This document shows, one piece after another, positions 61,983 through 64,000 of a stretch of 64,000 nucleotides of DNA. Under the pieces are notes generated by a model. The model was not told the DNA's origin. It saw only the letters and a list, made by a program, of their open reading frames with translations, and searched no databases. The stretch's first letter is position 1, and each line of letters begins with the position of its first letter. The position numbers and the translations under genes were made by a program. The stretch covers positions 62,001 to 126,000 of the forward strand of contig NZ_QHLK01000005.1 of NCBI RefSeq assembly GCF_006864455.1, read 5' to 3'. The stretch is from Campylobacter sp. MIT 97-5078 (GTDB lineage Bacteria; Campylobacterota; Campylobacteria; Campylobacterales; Campylobacteraceae).

Positions 61983-63760
61983 ATATTTACGCCTCCCGAA
62001 TCAAAGCCTTGCAAACAAGTATGAAAAAAGAAAAAATTTCAGCTTTTGTGGTGCTTAGTAGTGATATACATTTTAATGAATACCTGCCGGCTTGCTCTAA
62101 ACAGCGAGCTTTTTTCAGTGGTTTTACAGGTTCGGCTGGCACTTTAGTGGTGCTTGAAAATGAGGCTTTGCTTTTCGCTGATGGGCGGTATCATTTGCAA
62201 GCCTTAAAAGAACTTGAGGGAAGTGGCATAAGGCTTGAAAAGCTCAGCCTAACAAATTCTTATATAAGTTATCTAAGCAAGCATTTAAAAGAATCCTGCG
62301 TAGCTGTGGATTCAAAAAGCTTGAGTGTAAGTGCTTGCAAGGAGCTTAAAAAAAGTTTAAAAGCTCAAAAAAATAAGCTTGTTTTTAAGGACCTAAGCGA
62401 GCCTTTGTTTGTGCCAAAACCCCCTTTGCCCAGAAAAGAAATTTACGAGCAAAAAAAGGCTTTTATCAGTGCGAACAGGAGTGAAAAGCTAGCTAGCATA
62501 AGAGCTAAAATGAAAGAATTAAACGCTTCTTATCATCTCATCTCAAGCCTTGATGATATCGCTTATATCACGAATTTAAGAGGTAAAGACATAGAATGCA
62601 ATCCCGTTTTTTTATCTTTTTTGTGTATAGGTAAAAAAGAAGCAGTTTTGTTTGCCTCTTTAAAAAGCATTGATATGAAGCTTAAAGCAAGGCTTTTAAA
62701 GGAAGGTTTTGAGCTTAAAGAGTATGAGGAGCTAACAAACACTATTAAAACACTTCCAAAAGCTCATATACTCATAGATCCACTTAAAACAAGCGTTTTC
62801 ATAGCAAGAACTCTTAAAAAACAAGGCTTAAAGCTCATTAAAGCTACAAATCCTAGTACTTTGCTTAAAACTTACAAAAATAATAAAGAAATTCAAAATA
62901 TTAAAAATGCTATGATTAGCGATGGAGTTGCTTTGTGTGAATTTTTTGCGTGGCTAGAAAAGGCTTTAAAGCAAAAACAAGAGCTTAGCGAACTTGATAT
63001 TAATGATCAAATTACAGCCTTTAGAACTAAAAATCCTTTATTTATAAGCAATAGTTTTAGCGTCATTGCTGGCTTTAACGAAAATGGGGCTTTACCCCAC
63101 TACAGAGCAACTAAAGAAAGTTTTAGCAAGATCAAAGATAATGGACTTTTACTCATTGATTCAGGCGCTCAATATGAAAACGGCACTACAGATATCACAA
63201 GAGTAGTGCCAATACATCGAATTTCAAGAGAGCAAAAGAAAGACTACACCCTAGTGTTAAAGGCATTGATCGCTATGAGTAGAGCTGTTTTTCCAAAAAA
63301 TATCGCCTTGCCTTTGCTTGATAGTATAGCAAGATCGAATTTATGGCAAAATCATCTTGATTATATGCACGGCACCGGACATGGAGTGGGGTATTTTTTA
63401 AATGTGCATGAAGGACCAGCTGTGCTTTCAATGTATGCTCCTATAAACGCACATAATATAGCTTTAAAAGGCGTTTTTCACTCCATAGAACCAGGAATTT
63501 ACAAAGCAAATAAACACGGCGTAAGGCTTGAGAACTTAGCTGTAATCAAAGAAGAGTATAAAAACGAATTTGGTGAGTTTATGAGCTATGAAACACTTAC
63601 GCTTTGTCCTTTTGAAAAGACTTGCATAGAGCTTAAAATGCTTGATGAAAGTGAAAAAAAATGGCTAAATGACTATCATAAACTTGTATTTAAAAAACTT
63701 TCTCCAAAACTTAAAGGTAAAGCTCTAGCTTGGCTAAAAAGAAAAACAAAGACTTTATAA
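61979..63760 (+). CDS. pepP: Xaa-Pro aminopeptidase (M24)
   Basis: 593 residues: creatinase N-like domain (1-130), a second such domain (about 155-300), an M24 catalytic domain (LLIDSGAQYENGTTDITR, HGTGHGVGYFLNVHEG, HSIEPGIY) and a C-terminal M24_C part. It cleaves N-terminal residues next to proline. Forms a peptide-use operon with the POT transporter. Confidence 0.92.
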   Translation: MNIYASRIKALQTSMKKEKISAFVVLSSDIHFNEYLPACSKQRAFFSGFTGSAGTLVVLENEALLFADGRYHLQALKELEGSGIRLEKLSLTNSYISYLSKHLKESCVAVDSKSLSVSACKELKKSLKAQKNKLVFKDLSEPLFVPKPPLPRKEIYEQKKAFISANRSEKLASIRAKMKELNASYHLISSLDDIAYITNLRGKDIECNPVFLSFLCIGKKEAVLFASLKSIDMKLKARLLKEGFELKEYEELTNTIKTLPKAHILIDPLKTSVFIARTLKKQGLKLIKATNPSTLLKTYKNNKEIQNIKNAMISDGVALCEFFAWLEKALKQKQELSELDINDQITAFRTKNPLFISNSFSVIAGFNENGALPHYRATKESFSKIKDNGLLLIDSGAQYENGTTDITRVVPIHRISREQKKDYTLVLKALIAMSRAVFPKNIALPLLDSIARSNLWQNHLDYMHGTGHGVGYFLNVHEGPAVLSMYAPINAHNIALKGVFHSIEPGIYKANKHGVRLENLAVIKEEYKNEFGEFMSYETLTLCPFEKTCIELKMLDESEKKWLNDYHKLVFKKLSPKLKGKALAWLKRKTKTL

Positions 63761-64000
63761 GCTTGCTCATAAAGGCGTATTTTACAGAAAAACTAAAAAT
63801 TAAAGACACGGCTTTAATCAATCAAATATTTGGTGGAAATTTAAGTTCGTTTTTAGTATTTCTATCGCTGTTATAATCTCATCGTTCTTTTTGCAAACGC
63901 TTTTTAAGGCTAAAAATTTTACTTTTTTTTAATTAGCATTCTTAAACATAGCATAAGTTATACTTGGTTTCAAATCAAAATACCAATATCCTGAACTATA
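63761..64000. other. Window end, no gene supported
   Basis: A short frame (KAYFTEKLKIKDTALINQIF) runs to about 63872 and stops; the rest is AT-rich with stops in all frames. It could be a decayed gene, but there is too little to say. Confidence 0.3.

Overview
The window comes from a low-GC epsilonproteobacterium, almost certainly a Campylobacter of the thermotolerant/C. upsaliensis-like side. The evidence is on the right: a Ktr K+ uptake pair, ppk, dnaE, and the gene order TPR-like protein / ciaD-like / cca / purU, which I recall as the C. jejuni Cj0787-Cj0790 order. The species cannot be fixed from this window alone.

Positions 1 to about 43280 are the right-hand part of an integrated conjugative, plasmid-like element. 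Its other end lies outside the window. It abuts the 3' end of a tRNA-Phe gene (43281-43356, minus strand) next to a tyrosine integrase (41847-43046). Region A (1-12.3 kb) holds F-type type IV secretion genes in two converging groups: traH(end)-traN-traG on the plus strand, and traF-traW-traU-trbC-thioredoxin on the minus strand. Between them is a small cargo island with a Doc toxin/antitoxin pair and a NYN nuclease gene broken by an inversion. Region B (12.3-25 kb) has an AT-rich control region with palindromic sites, a ParM/ParR-like partition module, a frameshifted parA, a thermonuclease, and a minus-strand operon with the TraD coupling ATPase, two HD-type proteins, a membrane protein, a NusA-like protein and a small HTH protein. 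Region C (25-28 kb) has an XRE regulator, a T24 tract, an AT palindrome, six 18-bp iterons and a group I intron/ribozyme. The ribozyme follows a near-perfect sigma-70 promoter and carries an ORF between its R and S core segments. Region D (28-41.8 kb) is a one-strand run of ssb, a Cas4-like exonuclease, a Bet/RecT annealase, a TOPRIM primase and about twenty small proteins. Several are preceded by related hairpin leader elements. Several genes carry in-frame stops or homopolymer frameshifts.

The content (F-type mating apparatus, candidate HD-type relaxase next to TraD, ssb + bet + exo, tyrosine integrase) resembles an SXT/R391-like plan in a Campylobacter. The hairpin-led ssb region looks like a conjugative leading region. 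The most unusual items are the group I intron, a TraN protein that carries a C-type-lectin-like domain with a QPD motif, and the repeated hairpin leaders.

Positions 43.3-64 kb are ordinary chromosome: KtrB/KtrA, polyphosphate kinase, DNA polymerase III alpha, a DJ-1 family protein, a sodium:alanine symporter, TrmL, a PNPOx-like protein, a TM2 protein, an autotransporter barrel remnant, PurU, CCA-adding enzyme, CiaD-like, a TPR-like protein, PepD, a POT peptide transporter and PepP.
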